This document shows positions 16,971 through 25,518 of a stretch of 64,000 bases of DNA, one piece after another (positions within the stretch are counted from its first letter, which is position 1; each line of letters starts with the position of its first letter). The stretch comes from Sporomusa malonica (lineage in GTDB: Bacteria > Bacillota > Negativicutes > Sporomusales > Sporomusaceae): the NCBI RefSeq assembly GCF_900176355.1, contig NZ_FWXI01000012.1, positions 62,001-126,000 of the forward strand, read 5' to 3'. The translations under genes were made by a program, and so were the position numbers. The notes under the pieces are model-generated. The model saw nothing but the letters and a program-made list of their open reading frames with translations, was not told the DNA's origin and ran no database searches.

Positions 16971-18623
16971 CTACTCTTCACAAAATCCACATTTCTTCAT
17001 TCGATACTGCAGACTTTGCCTGCTCATCCCCAATACCTTGGCCGTCTGGGTAATATTCCCGGAGTTCTCATCCAGGGTCTGACGTATTAATGAGTATTCA
17101 AACCGTTCCACACGTTCATCAAACGACCCGGTGTCTCCTACTGCCATTAGTTTTGTGCGTTCTCCTTGATGCTTGCTACAAGTTACACGCTCTAAGGGCC
17201 TTAAATAATCTGGCAGGCAATCAAGCGTGATCGTACTCACGTCATCTGCAGCACGGTTAAAGGCATATTCGATTACATGGTGAAGTTCTCTTACGTTGCC
17301 TGGCCACTCGTATTGTTGAAAGGCATTAAGTACCTCTGCTGCAATAGTAAGTTGTTCCCGATTATATTGCGCACACAATTCCTGGAGAAAATTTCGCGCC
17401 AGGAGAATTATATCTTGATCTCGATCCTTTAACGCGGGAAGATCAATCTTGATGGTAGAGATCCGGTAATAAAAATCCATACGGATTTTTTGCTGTTGCA
17501 TAAGAGCAGCAAGGTTCTCATTCGCTGCAGAAATGATCCGCACATCACATTGTATATATCTACTGCCGCCGATACGTTGAAAACGTTTTTCCTGCAATAC
17601 CCTTAAAAGCTTAGCCTGTATCTCCGGACTAATGGAATTGACTTCGTCCAGAAAAATCGTCCCACCATTCGCCATCTCAAAAAGTCCAGCCTTGCTAACA
17701 CTGCCGGTAAAAGCACCCTTTTCAGTGCCAAAAAACATGCTCTCAAACAGATTGCCAGGCACAGCACTGCAATTCACATCAATAAACGGCTTATATCTTC
17801 TGGCGCTAAACGAGTGTATACTCTGTGCCACAAGCTCTTTTCCGGTTCCGGTAGCTCCCACAATCAGTATTGCTGAATCTGTAAGAGAAACCTTTTTGGC
17901 AAAATGAATAATATCTTGCATACTCTCGGCTTCATGTACGATATCATCAAAGGTGTACATGGCCGATTGACCCACTGGTTCTGTATTGCCAATATATGCT
18001 TCCAGGTTGAAAGTACGGTTTTTGAGCCGCTTTAATACAGATAGATCACTTTCAAAAACAACAGCTCCATACAAATTGTTGTCAATTATCAAAGGATAGC
18101 CAGAGTTAATTGTAGTTAACGTCGTGCCGTTTTTCATCTTGAAGCGGTCACAGCGGTTTGCAACCGGCTTTTTTGTTCTTAAAATTGTCAAAACTGTGCT
18201 GTACTCTTCGTTTACATCGTAAATATCAAGCAGATGCTTTCCCATGTAATCAAGGCTGTTATACCCCTCCAGGGCCTCGCTTGCGGAATTGGCAAACAAA
18301 AAATTCCCATTACGGTCATATATTTGAACGCCTTCTGCCATATGTCCAAAGATCTGCTTATAAAAATCAAGCAATACTCCGTCACTGCTTAAATATAACA
18401 CTCTTCCATCAGGCTCGGTTACACACTGATATCGAAAGAACTTATTGCTAAGCTCAACAATGCCATGATCTTTTAGGGAAGCCCCCAATACATGGTCGAT
18501 TTGCTGATCTATCAAGCTGGTACAAATATTATCTTCAAACAACGCAGGATTTTCCCCAACCCGCTGCACTGCCTTTATACGAAGTTCAGCGTCGAGTTTA
18601 ATGATCAAATCAAGCACAGCCAT
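16971..18623 (-). CDS. Sigma-54-dependent activator (PAS-AAA+-Fis)
   Basis: 550 residues. Residues 1-85 are an unassigned N-terminal domain. A PAS domain lies at about 86-195 (MAEGVQIYDRNGNFLFANSA). The AAA+ domain spans about 225-465, with Walker A GATGTGKE at 256-263, the sigma-54-contact loop GAFTGS at 303-308 (consensus GAFTGA), and Walker B GTIFLDEV. A Fis-type HTH ends the chain (QTAKVLGMSRQSLQYRMKK). The RocR-like layout suggests ligand-responsive activation. It lies directly upstream of the sigma-54 promoter of the BCCT-lyase operon, which is its likely target. The start is ATG with GGAGG four bases upstream. The XRE-cupin gene ends 14 bases before it. Confidence 0.92.
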   Translation of the reverse strand: MAVLDLIIKLDAELRIKAVQRVGENPALFEDNICTSLIDQQIDHVLGASLKDHGIVELSNKFFRYQCVTEPDGRVLYLSSDGVLLDFYKQIFGHMAEGVQIYDRNGNFLFANSASEALEGYNSLDYMGKHLLDIYDVNEEYSTVLTILRTKKPVANRCDRFKMKNGTTLTTINSGYPLIIDNNLYGAVVFESDLSVLKRLKNRTFNLEAYIGNTEPVGQSAMYTFDDIVHEAESMQDIIHFAKKVSLTDSAILIVGATGTGKELVAQSIHSFSARRYKPFIDVNCSAVPGNLFESMFFGTEKGAFTGSVSKAGLFEMANGGTIFLDEVNSISPEIQAKLLRVLQEKRFQRIGGSRYIQCDVRIISAANENLAALMQQQKIRMDFYYRISTIKIDLPALKDRDQDIILLARNFLQELCAQYNREQLTIAAEVLNAFQQYEWPGNVRELHHVIEYAFNRAADDVSTITLDCLPDYLRPLERVTCSKHQGERTKLMAVGDTGSFDERVERFEYSLIRQTLDENSGNITQTAKVLGMSRQSLQYRMKKCGFCEE

Positions 18624-18637
18624 TAAACCTCCATTTT

Positions 18638-19192
18638 TTACAGTGAGTAATAAATAACCATACTTAATCGTGTCAGTTCAACACCGGGGTTATGATATGT
18701 ATGGCACTTGTCTGCCCGGAACGTTATTGAGTCACCTTTATGGACTGTATACTCCTTTTCGTTTGTCAGCACAGTTAATTCGCCATCAACAACGGTAATA
18801 AACTCCTGTGTTTTCTCACCATGAGTATCTGTGCGCAAATGTCCGTCTGGCTCTATCTCTACTATGTACATTTCAAAACGGCGACCATCTTCATAAGGAA
18901 ATACTGGATACACTCTATATTTACCATTATCCTCAATGAGAGGTTCAACTTCGGACTTGTGCACAATCATTGCGTCGTCTTGAGGTGAATTAATCAGCGA
19001 TGTAAAAGAGACTTTTAACCCAATGGCAATTTTCCAGATGGTGTTGATTGTTGGACTGGATTCCCCTCGCTCAATCTGCCCCAGCATAGATTTACTAACA
19101 CCTGTAATATCGGCAACTTTTTCAAGGCTTAATTTCTTTTCCTCGCGAATTCGTTTCAAATTACTGGCGATTATCAAGTTTAAATCTTTCAA
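18638..19192 (-). CDS. XRE-family regulator with C-terminal cupin domain
   Basis: 184 residues. The helix-turn-helix domain is at 8-65 (LEKVADITGVSKSMLGQIERGESSPTI, split here as LEKVADITGVSKS and MLGQIERGESSP). The single cupin domain is at about 110-180 (HGEKTQEFITVVDGEL, then HKGDSITFRADKCHTYHN). Such proteins sense small molecules, often amino acids or amines. The start is TTG 19192 with GAGGGGG seven bases upstream. It is co-transcribed with the sigma-54 activator (14-base gap) and divergent from azlCD. It could repress either or both; no operator is clear in the 164-base divergent gap. Confidence 0.88.
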   Translation of the reverse strand: MKDLNLIIASNLKRIREEKKLSLEKVADITGVSKSMLGQIERGESSPTINTIWKIAIGLKVSFTSLINSPQDDAMIVHKSEVEPLIEDNGKYRVYPVFPYEDGRRFEMYIVEIEPDGHLRTDTHGEKTQEFITVVDGELTVLTNEKEYTVHKGDSITFRADKCHTYHNPGVELTRLSMVIYYSL

Positions 19193-19356
19193 AAAATTAC
19201 CCCCTCTACTTGTAATCTATAATGTGTGTGTTATAATAACCAAAAGACGTTATATTATACTTTTCATGCGTCATAACATACGAATTTTGTAATGCACTTA
19301 TTGTCTATTATAGCATACTAATTTTTTTACTATTTTGGTGGTGGAGGGGTTAATAA

Positions 19357-20061
19357 ATGAAGCAAGAATCCTATAGCCTTAAAGAGGGGCTCGTCGCAGG
19401 AATACCTATCGTGATTGGTTATTTCCCGGTAGCCATGGCCTTTGGCCTGCTTGCGAAAACAGTCAATATTTCACTATTAGACAGTTGTTTGTTTTCCTTA
19501 ATTGTCTTTGCCGGTGCAAGTCAGTTTATGGCTTTAGACTTGATTAAGGCCGGAATCGCCACAGGGGATATAGTGCTTGCGACATTTCTGCTTAATCTGC
19601 GGCATCTAATGATGAGTGCTTCTCTCGCGGTACGTATTAAAGATGCTAAAAGAGGTTGGCTGCCGTTTATTGCTTTTGGTATTACTGACGAAAGTTTTTC
19701 TGTTGCCTCTTTAAAAAACGGAAAACTTAGTGTCCCCTTTTTACTTGCGTTGCAAGGCATCGCTTATACTTCCTGGGCAAGCGGCACGTTCGCCGGCTAT
19801 CTTCTTGGAACAGCGCTACCTATATCGGTTCAGAGCAGCCTGGGAATAGGTCTTTACGCCATGTTTACTGCAATACTGGTGCCTGAGATAAGGAAGTCTG
19901 CTAACGTTCTATGCTTAGCGGCTATTTCGGGAATTATCTATGCATTCAATGACTACTTTAATGTGCTTCCGTCTGGCTGGAGCCTTATTGTTTCGATTAT
20001 ATTTGCCTCATTGATCGGTCTCTTCGTGTTAAAGGACGAAACTAAGGAGTGTCCGCTATGA
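19357..20061 (+). CDS. azlC: AzlC family branched-chain amino acid exporter subunit
   Basis: 234 residues, polytopic, with the AzlC landmarks GIPIVIGYFPVAMAFGLLA and FAGASQFMALDL, then FLLNLRHLMMSASL and FGITDESF. Together with AzlD it forms an inner-membrane exporter of amino acids, classically branched-chain amino acid analogues in Bacillus. The stop overlaps the azlD start (ATGA), the usual coupled arrangement. It is divergent from the XRE-cupin regulator, which may control it, as XRE-cupin proteins are often adjacent to azlCD. The substrate is not certain. Confidence 0.9.
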   Translation: MKQESYSLKEGLVAGIPIVIGYFPVAMAFGLLAKTVNISLLDSCLFSLIVFAGASQFMALDLIKAGIATGDIVLATFLLNLRHLMMSASLAVRIKDAKRGWLPFIAFGITDESFSVASLKNGKLSVPFLLALQGIAYTSWASGTFAGYLLGTALPISVQSSLGIGLYAMFTAILVPEIRKSANVLCLAAISGIIYAFNDYFNVLPSGWSLIVSIIFASLIGLFVLKDETKECPL

Positions 20062-20363
20062 CAAGTTATTTACCGTTGATTATTGCCATGATGATTGTTA
20101 CCTATTTGCCAAGGTTACTGCCTTGGGTCGTGTTATCAGAACGTCCGCTGCATCCGTTATTACGGCGGTTTCTCCTCTATATACCCTACACTGCTCTTGG
20201 CGCATTAATCGTCCGGGGAGTACTGGAAGCACCCTCAGAAATGACGCTCGCAACACTTGCCGGAATAGCAGTATCGGCAGCTTGTTCCTGGTATAAAGGC
20301 GGAATGGTGTCGTCCGTCTCCGCCTCCATCATTGCCGTATTCTTGATTCTGTCTTACCAGTAA
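20058..20363 (+). CDS. azlD: AzlD family exporter subunit
   Basis: 101 residues with three to four TM segments. The TYLPRLLPWVVL motif near the N-terminus and the FLLYIPYTALGALI stretch are typical of AzlD, the small partner of AzlC. The start ATG 20058 overlaps the azlC stop as ATGA and has AAGGAG seven bases upstream, so translation is coupled. A perfect 17-base-stem terminator follows. Confidence 0.9.
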   Translation: MTSYLPLIIAMMIVTYLPRLLPWVVLSERPLHPLLRRFLLYIPYTALGALIVRGVLEAPSEMTLATLAGIAVSAACSWYKGGMVSSVSASIIAVFLILSYQ

Positions 20364-20389
20364 TTATCAATCTTATGCATAAGATAGTC

Positions 20390-20427
20390 AAATTAAAAAC
20401 ACCATTTGCCAATGGTGTTTTTAATTT
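20390..20427. terminator. Bidirectional terminator after azlCD
   Basis: Perfect 17-base arms (20390-20406 and 20411-20427) with a 4-base loop and T-runs on both sides, between convergent azlD and the PhzF-family gene. Confidence 0.9.
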
Positions 20428-20440
20428 GTGCACTGGACGC

Positions 20441-21328
20441 CTACAGATAGAACTGACCTTTCATCATAACCTTCCCGGTACCTCCAATTGATACAGCCAC
20501 GCCTTGCTCACCTTTCACCACATAAATATCGATAATACACGGCATATCAACAATAGTCCCCTGTTCCGCCCGCACGCTTATATCACCTTTACTATAATGT
20601 TCAGCAAGGTAGGCTCCTAAAGCTCCATTGCCCACACCGCATCCAGGATCTTCAAGCCCCTCGCGGGGGCAAATATTTCGTGTATGAAGGTTATAGCCTG
20701 GCTCATACGTCTCGAAAGTAAATGCTTGGACCTCTCTTACTCCCAATCGCCTGCACGCAGTTTTTAGTAAGCTTACTCTTCTCTCAATTTTCATTAGTGC
20801 TGCTAACGATTTTACTGGAACAATTAAGTGCCCTAGCCCCGTGTTTATTGGCTGAATTGGCAGATCCGGGTACAAGTCATCATTATTTATTCCTAATATA
20901 GCTGTAATATCCTGACGGTCATGGACAATTGGCAAGTATTCAGGCTTCGGTTGCTGCATCAACACCGTTGGCTGACTTTCATTTTTAATGAGAATTTCTT
21001 GTTTCCCGGCACCTGTTCTGATGGTAATACTACTTTTAGTATGCAAATCAATTGTGCGACACTCAACAAGAGCAAGAATAGCCGCAATTGTAGGATGCCC
21101 GGCTACGGGAAGTTCCTCGGCGGGTGTAAAGTAAAGGAGATGAAAATCGGCTTCGCCGCTTTTCTCCTGCACAACAAAGACTGTTTCTACCAAGTTAAAT
21201 TGCCTGGCAATTTTTTGCATTGTAGACTTATCCAAACCATTTGCATCAGTAACGACTGCAGCCGGATTTCCTCCAAATGGTTTGCTCGCAAAGCTGTTAA
21301 CAACAAAAAACTCTCTTACATCACCCAC
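20441..21328 (-). CDS. PhzF-family isomerase-like protein
   Basis: 295 residues. It begins with VREFFVVNSFASKPFGGNPAAVV and contains NLVETVFV, FTPAEELPVAGHPTIAA and, near the C-terminus, RNICPREGLEDPGCGVGNG. These are hallmark blocks of PhzF/trans-2,3-dihydro-3-hydroxyanthranilate isomerase-like proteins, which share the diaminopimelate-epimerase fold. The Glu of the VET motif matches the catalytic Glu45 of PhzF. The start is GTG 21328 with GAGGGGG upstream; a longer frame lacks a ribosome site. It follows the DapF-like gene by 54 bases on the same strand, so two related-fold enzymes probably form an operon. The substrate is unknown. Confidence 0.85.
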   Translation of the reverse strand: MGDVREFFVVNSFASKPFGGNPAAVVTDANGLDKSTMQKIARQFNLVETVFVVQEKSGEADFHLLYFTPAEELPVAGHPTIAAILALVECRTIDLHTKSSITIRTGAGKQEILIKNESQPTVLMQQPKPEYLPIVHDRQDITAILGINNDDLYPDLPIQPINTGLGHLIVPVKSLAALMKIERRVSLLKTACRRLGVREVQAFTFETYEPGYNLHTRNICPREGLEDPGCGVGNGALGAYLAEHYSKGDISVRAEQGTIVDMPCIIDIYVVKGEQGVAVSIGGTGKVMMKGQFYL

Positions 21329-21382
21329 TAAAAATCCCCCTCTATCGCCAGTGACCGTATAAGCGTCCACAATATAATTTTG

Positions 21383-22240
21383 TTATTTTGCCTGAATCCG
21401 AGCCCATAATTCCTCAGAGAAGAACCCCTTGCCGACCTGGGTTACAGAACCTGTCATAAAAACATGTCCGCCGTTCTGGATATCTACTTTTATAAGACCG
21501 CCTGGCATATGGACATTAATCTCATTGTCAACCATTCCGAGTCTATAGGCAGCACTGGCAGCAGCACAGCTACTGCTGCCAGAAGCGAGTGTGTATCCCG
21601 CCCCGCGCTCCCAGATTTCAATCTGAATGTTATTTCGATCTAACACCTTTAAGAACTGAACATTAATGCGGTTAGGAAAACGGCTATGATTTTCAATTGT
21701 GGGTCCCAGATCCAATGCTGTTTCACGCGAGGGCTTATCATACAGCACTATGCAATGGGGGTTGCCAATTGACACGCAGGTTGTGACTAAGCGTTGACCG
21801 TGAACTACCAGTTCTTCGTTCAGTACCTCCCTTTCTGGTCCGGTCACAGGAATATTCGTACTCTGGAACGTTACTGTCCCCATATCTATCCGGATCTGAC
21901 TGCCTTTGTCATCCAGCAACTCTACATAAACTTCACCGCCAACAGTTCCCAAACTAAACTCTTTTGTTGTAACATAACCTTCGTCTACAAGATACCGGGA
22001 AAATATTCTAACCCCATTACCGCTTTTCTCGGCCTCGCTTCCATCAGGATTAAGTATCCTCAAGCTAATGGATTTTCCCTGAAACAAAGGACCCACAAGA
22101 ATACCATCTGAGCCAATACCAAAATTCCGGTGGCAAATCAGCCGTATGTTCTCCTCAGATAAGTCAACGCCGGCCTTATTGGGATCAATAACTATATAAT
22201 CGTTACCTAACGCATGGTACTTATAAAAATGAAAATTCAT
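21383..22240 (-). CDS. Diaminopimelate epimerase-like protein with Ser in place of both catalytic Cys
   Basis: 285 residues with the whole DapF fold signature: YHALGNDYIVID, CHRNFGIGSDGIL, NPDGSEAEKSGNGVRIF and IWERGAGYTLASGSSSC. In DapF the two acid/base cysteines lie in xxCGNGxR and TxACGTGAC. Here they are Ser73 and Ser220, and the second motif is otherwise altered. Canonical two-base epimerisation of DAP is therefore doubtful. The protein may be an isomerase or racemase with another substrate. AGGAGG lies seven bases before ATG 22240; an upstream in-frame extension of 26 residues is dropped. It is upstream of, and probably co-transcribed with, the PhzF-family gene. Confidence 0.82.
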   Translation of the reverse strand: MNFHFYKYHALGNDYIVIDPNKAGVDLSEENIRLICHRNFGIGSDGILVGPLFQGKSISLRILNPDGSEAEKSGNGVRIFSRYLVDEGYVTTKEFSLGTVGGEVYVELLDDKGSQIRIDMGTVTFQSTNIPVTGPEREVLNEELVVHGQRLVTTCVSIGNPHCIVLYDKPSRETALDLGPTIENHSRFPNRINVQFLKVLDRNNIQIEIWERGAGYTLASGSSSCAAASAAYRLGMVDNEINVHMPGGLIKVDIQNGGHVFMTGSVTQVGKGFFSEELWARIQAK

Positions 22241-22387
22241 TAGAGTGCCTCCTATGTATCTAATTGATCTGCCTTTAACCCATAAATCGGCAGCCTTCTT
22301 TGTAAGTTTTTTCTCCATAATACATAAGGTATCCTGCTAAAAATTCATTACATTATTGTTACAGTATTGAAACTGTTCTCTATCCCT

Positions 22388-22612
22388 TTACCCCGCATTT
22401 TTCCGAACTAGATAATATACATTTACACCGACAACAAACAGGTTAACTAAGACCACTGGGACTGCTTGAATTGCAACTCCATAAATGACAAAGAAAATAG
22501 CACCTACCATATTGATAAAACGTAATTTGGTAATCGATTTCATTAAAAAAGAAATCGCTACCAAACCAGAAGCCAAATAGCCCAGCCATTCTACTAAATT
22601 AATGGTTCCCAT
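22388..22612 (-). CDS. Small membrane protein, YgjV/CBU_0592-like
   Basis: 74 residues with three hydrophobic helices: WLGYLASGLVAISFLM, a second at about 31-48 (INMVGAIFFVIYGVAI), and a third at about 50-68. A short basic link (KSITKLRF) sits between the first two. The WxGYxxxxxxxxSFLMKxxxKLRxxN pattern resembles small inner-membrane proteins of the YgjV/PQ-loop-like type. The function is unknown. It is encoded alone, with a repeat copy upstream. Confidence 0.65.
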   Translation of the reverse strand: MGTINLVEWLGYLASGLVAISFLMKSITKLRFINMVGAIFFVIYGVAIQAVPVVLVNLFVVGVNVYYLVRKNAG

Positions 22613-22640
22613 AGTTTATCCTATCCGATCTTATTATTTG

Positions 22641-22735
22641 ATAAAGAAAACACGGCTTGCGCCGAGCCTTTGGCGAAAGCGGAAGCCGATGTTGCCTTAT
22701 CCAGGCGGAAAGTTATACTTTCTTACAGGACAAAA
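22641..22735 (+). repeat. Dispersed intergenic repeat, copy 2
   Basis: A near-consensus copy of the ~95-bp repeat, with ATAAAGAAAACACGGCTTGC at its start and a GAAAGT-tat-ACTTTC hairpin near its end. It fills most of the gap between the small membrane protein and the chemoreceptor. Two other copies are inverted relative to it. Confidence 0.9.
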
Positions 22736-22835
22736 GGACTAGGGGCACATAAACGTCCCTTGATTAGTATAGCACGAACCTGCTTCTTAATGACAATCGT
22801 CCTGCCCCATTGTCCCTTGTAGCAGAGAAAAAATT

Positions 22836-22878
22836 AAAACCTCCTGCGAATAACCAAGCGGTATTCACAGGAGGTTTT
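22836..22878 (-). terminator. Chemoreceptor gene terminator
   Basis: Arms AAAACCTCCTG (22836-22846) and its complement (22868-22878), about 40 bases after the MCP stop, ending in a T-run on the minus strand. Confidence 0.75.
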
Positions 22879-22920
22879 TAGCTTTTATCAAATTGACCCT
22901 AATGATTCAATACTATTAGA

Positions 22921-24954
22921 CTAAACGCGAAATTTACTAACAGCTTCCTGGAGATCCTGAGCCAACATGGCAAGGCTCTGGCTGGATGAGGCGATTTCTT
23001 CCATAGATGCCGATTGTTCCTCGGTGGCCGCTGATACCGTTTGGGCTTCCGCTGCCGCATTCTTACTTAGCCCACCGATTACTTGCACTGATGATACGAT
23101 TTGTTGACTACCACTTGCCATCTGTTGAATTGCAGCGGAAATCTCCTTCACTTGGTTGGATACTTCCGTTACTAGAACTGCTATTTCTCTGAATGCATTC
23201 CCGGCTGCGGTCACAACGCCTGTTCCGACTTTTACCTCACGAGTACCTTCACTCATCGCAACAACAGCTTGGTCTGTGTCTCCTTGAATTTCGGAGATTA
23301 ACTTAGCTATCTGTTTTGCAGCATCTTGTGATTGTTCCGCAAGCTTACGGACTTCTTCGGCTACTACGGCAAAACCGCGTCCTTGTTCTCCGGCTCTGGC
23401 GGCCTCAATGGCGGCATTGAGCGCCAGCAGGTTTGTCTGTCCAGCAATTCCTGAGATAGTGTCTACAATCTGTCCAATTTCTTTGGATCGCTCACCTAGC
23501 TTGACAACGACCTGCGCAGAGTTGTTAACTGTCTGCTCAATCTGAGTCATTTGACTGACAGCCTTCTCTACAGACTTGCCGCCTTCTTTTGCCGTTTCAG
23601 CAGCTTGGGCCGATTTGCCTGCTACAAGATTGGTATTGACAGCTACTTGCTGGATACTTGTCGACATTTGCTCTACTATTACCGCTGTTTCATTGATAGC
23701 ATTAACTTGATTTTCCGCACCGTTTGCCACTTCACTGATAGATCCCGCTACTTGATTTGCTGCCTGGGCTGATTGATCAGCGCTAGCCGTCAGCTCTTCC
23801 GAAGACGCCGCGAGCTGCTCTGATTGAAGGTGCACCTGGGCAACAAGTTTGTGTAAATTTGCCCTCATCTCCCGAAAGCCTTCTGCTAGTTGGCCAATTT
23901 CGTCTTCTGAAGAAACCTGTACCGCGCGCTCCCGCAGGTCGCCCTGAGCCAAGAGCAGGCATTCGTCCCTGAGTAGCGAAATAGGTTTGGCAAACCGTTT
24001 AGCAATTATTACAATAGATATTGCGGCGAGCACTATACATATAATAGCTATAATCAGCATCGTTCGCGCCAACGCATCAGTTGCGCGGGTGGCTTCCGCT
24101 TCAGGCGCTGCCACCGACATTACCCAGCGTTGGCCGCCTGGTAGGTCGACAGGCGTGAATACCGCAAGTTTCGCAATGCCGTCAACAAAAGTGTATACTC
24201 CCCGTGTCTGTTTACCCGATTCGGCTGCCGTCTTAAACAGGTTGACCAGATGGTCGTCGAGTTCGGTCTGCTGCAGCTTTAGTTCAGGATTAATCTTCTT
24301 TTCGAGAAAGTTCAGTTTGCCAATGAGCTCAGGGCTCTTAGAGTGGGCAATTAGCATGCCAGTATCGTCAGCGAGTTGACCATAGCCTGTCTCTAAGAAT
24401 TTAAGGTCTTTTATGAGAGCAGTCAATCTTTCCAGGGAAAACGTTCCAACCAGCACCCCAGTCAACTGACCGTTATTTGTGACCGGTACCGCTAAAGCGA
24501 TTGCCGTTTTCCCAGTTGACTTCGAAACCAACGGATCTGAGACAACGGCTTTCTTTGTGGCGAGGACTTTCTTGAAATATTCACGGTCACTGTATTGACC
24601 CGCTATCCCAATGCTGTTGACGGATGAACCATCAGGTGAAATGAAAACAACAGCATCAAAAGTACCAAGCCTTTTTTGGGCCTCCGCCATGGCTTGGACA
24701 ATCTGAGCCTTATCAGCCCCAGTACGGATACGCTGGATACTACCCAAGTCTTCCAAATGAGATATCATCAGTTCCATGTCGCCCTGCACTCGGTTACCAA
24801 AGTCGGTTCCCACTGCCATAGCCGTTTGGTCGACGCTTGTTGCCAAGGCTTGCTGGGAGAGATAATAGCTTGCCCCAGACAGCACGCCTAAAATCAACAA
24901 AATAAGGGGTAACAAGATGATTAGCAACCGAGTTTGAATGTTTTTGACTTTCAT
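22921..24954 (-). CDS. Methyl-accepting chemotaxis protein with periplasmic Cache domain
   Basis: 677 residues. TM1 is at about 8-30, a periplasmic double-Cache (dCache_1-like) sensor at about 35-285 (VVSDPLVSKSTGK and AIALAVPVTNNGQLTGVLVG), and TM2 at about 300-322. A HAMP domain follows (LLAQGDLRERAVQVSSEDEIG). The signalling domain has the conserved hairpin tip: IVDTISGIAGQTNLLALNAA, then EAARAGEQGRGFAVVAEEVR. dCache receptors often bind amino acids or quaternary amines directly. The start is ATG 24954 with AAGGAG nine bases upstream, so an upstream in-frame ATG (25020) is rejected. It is encoded alone. Confidence 0.93.
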   Translation of the reverse strand: MKVKNIQTRLLIILLPLILLILGVLSGASYYLSQQALATSVDQTAMAVGTDFGNRVQGDMELMISHLEDLGSIQRIRTGADKAQIVQAMAEAQKRLGTFDAVVFISPDGSSVNSIGIAGQYSDREYFKKVLATKKAVVSDPLVSKSTGKTAIALAVPVTNNGQLTGVLVGTFSLERLTALIKDLKFLETGYGQLADDTGMLIAHSKSPELIGKLNFLEKKINPELKLQQTELDDHLVNLFKTAAESGKQTRGVYTFVDGIAKLAVFTPVDLPGGQRWVMSVAAPEAEATRATDALARTMLIIAIICIVLAAISIVIIAKRFAKPISLLRDECLLLAQGDLRERAVQVSSEDEIGQLAEGFREMRANLHKLVAQVHLQSEQLAASSEELTASADQSAQAANQVAGSISEVANGAENQVNAINETAVIVEQMSTSIQQVAVNTNLVAGKSAQAAETAKEGGKSVEKAVSQMTQIEQTVNNSAQVVVKLGERSKEIGQIVDTISGIAGQTNLLALNAAIEAARAGEQGRGFAVVAEEVRKLAEQSQDAAKQIAKLISEIQGDTDQAVVAMSEGTREVKVGTGVVTAAGNAFREIAVLVTEVSNQVKEISAAIQQMASGSQQIVSSVQVIGGLSKNAAAEAQTVSAATEEQSASMEEIASSSQSLAMLAQDLQEAVSKFRV

Positions 24955-25303
24955 TTTAGTAGACTCCTTTTTAATCAATATAGAAATACTTTTGACAATC
25001 GAGATTGTCGGCACAGCCATTATAACTTTACATAAATAGAGAGGCTAGCAAAGATAGGAGCCTGATTGGCTGTACTCAAAACTTTAGTTACATAATACTT
25101 CTACTGAAGCAGGTAAATTCCTTTATACATTTAGATACATTTCTTCAAATTTCGACTTTTTTTATTGATGGCCGTCAGCACGAACATTGACATTCTTTCG
25201 CCAAAAATCGCTGCCCTGTTTCGACGAAAAAAACTATTTGCTGCAGGATAATTAAGCTTTTAGCAGAAGTTAGAAATAACTACCCAAAAATCCTAAGAAG
25301 TTT

Positions 25304-25396
25304 TTTATCCCGTAAGAAAGAATAACTTTCCGTCTGGATAAGGCAACATCGGCCTCCGCTTTCGCTAAGGCTCGGCGTAAGCCGTGTTTTCTTTAT
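25304..25396 (-). repeat. Dispersed intergenic repeat, copy 3 (inverted)
   Basis: The reverse complement of the copy at 22641-22735, with scattered substitutions. The two copies flank the chemoreceptor gene in opposite orientation. The remaining bases of the 25021-25518 gap show only a hairpin at 25422-25453. Confidence 0.88.
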
Positions 25397-25421
25397 GTCA
25401 CTAGGGTGATGTTGTTACTTC

Positions 25422-25453
25422 TCCCCTACGATGCGAGTTGCGTCGATAGGGGA
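25422..25453 (+). other. Hairpin in the leader of the exported-protein gene
   Basis: TCCCCTACGA pairs with TCGATAGGGGA (one bulge), followed by a T-rich stretch on the plus strand 66 bases before the next ATG. It could be an attenuator, a terminator of an upstream transcript or an RNA stabiliser. It does not match a riboswitch class I know. Confidence 0.35.
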
Positions 25454-25518
25454 TTTGTCTTTTTAACCGGGTTAGTGTCAATATATTCTTAATATTCATT
25501 GCAGTATGGAGGTCTAAC

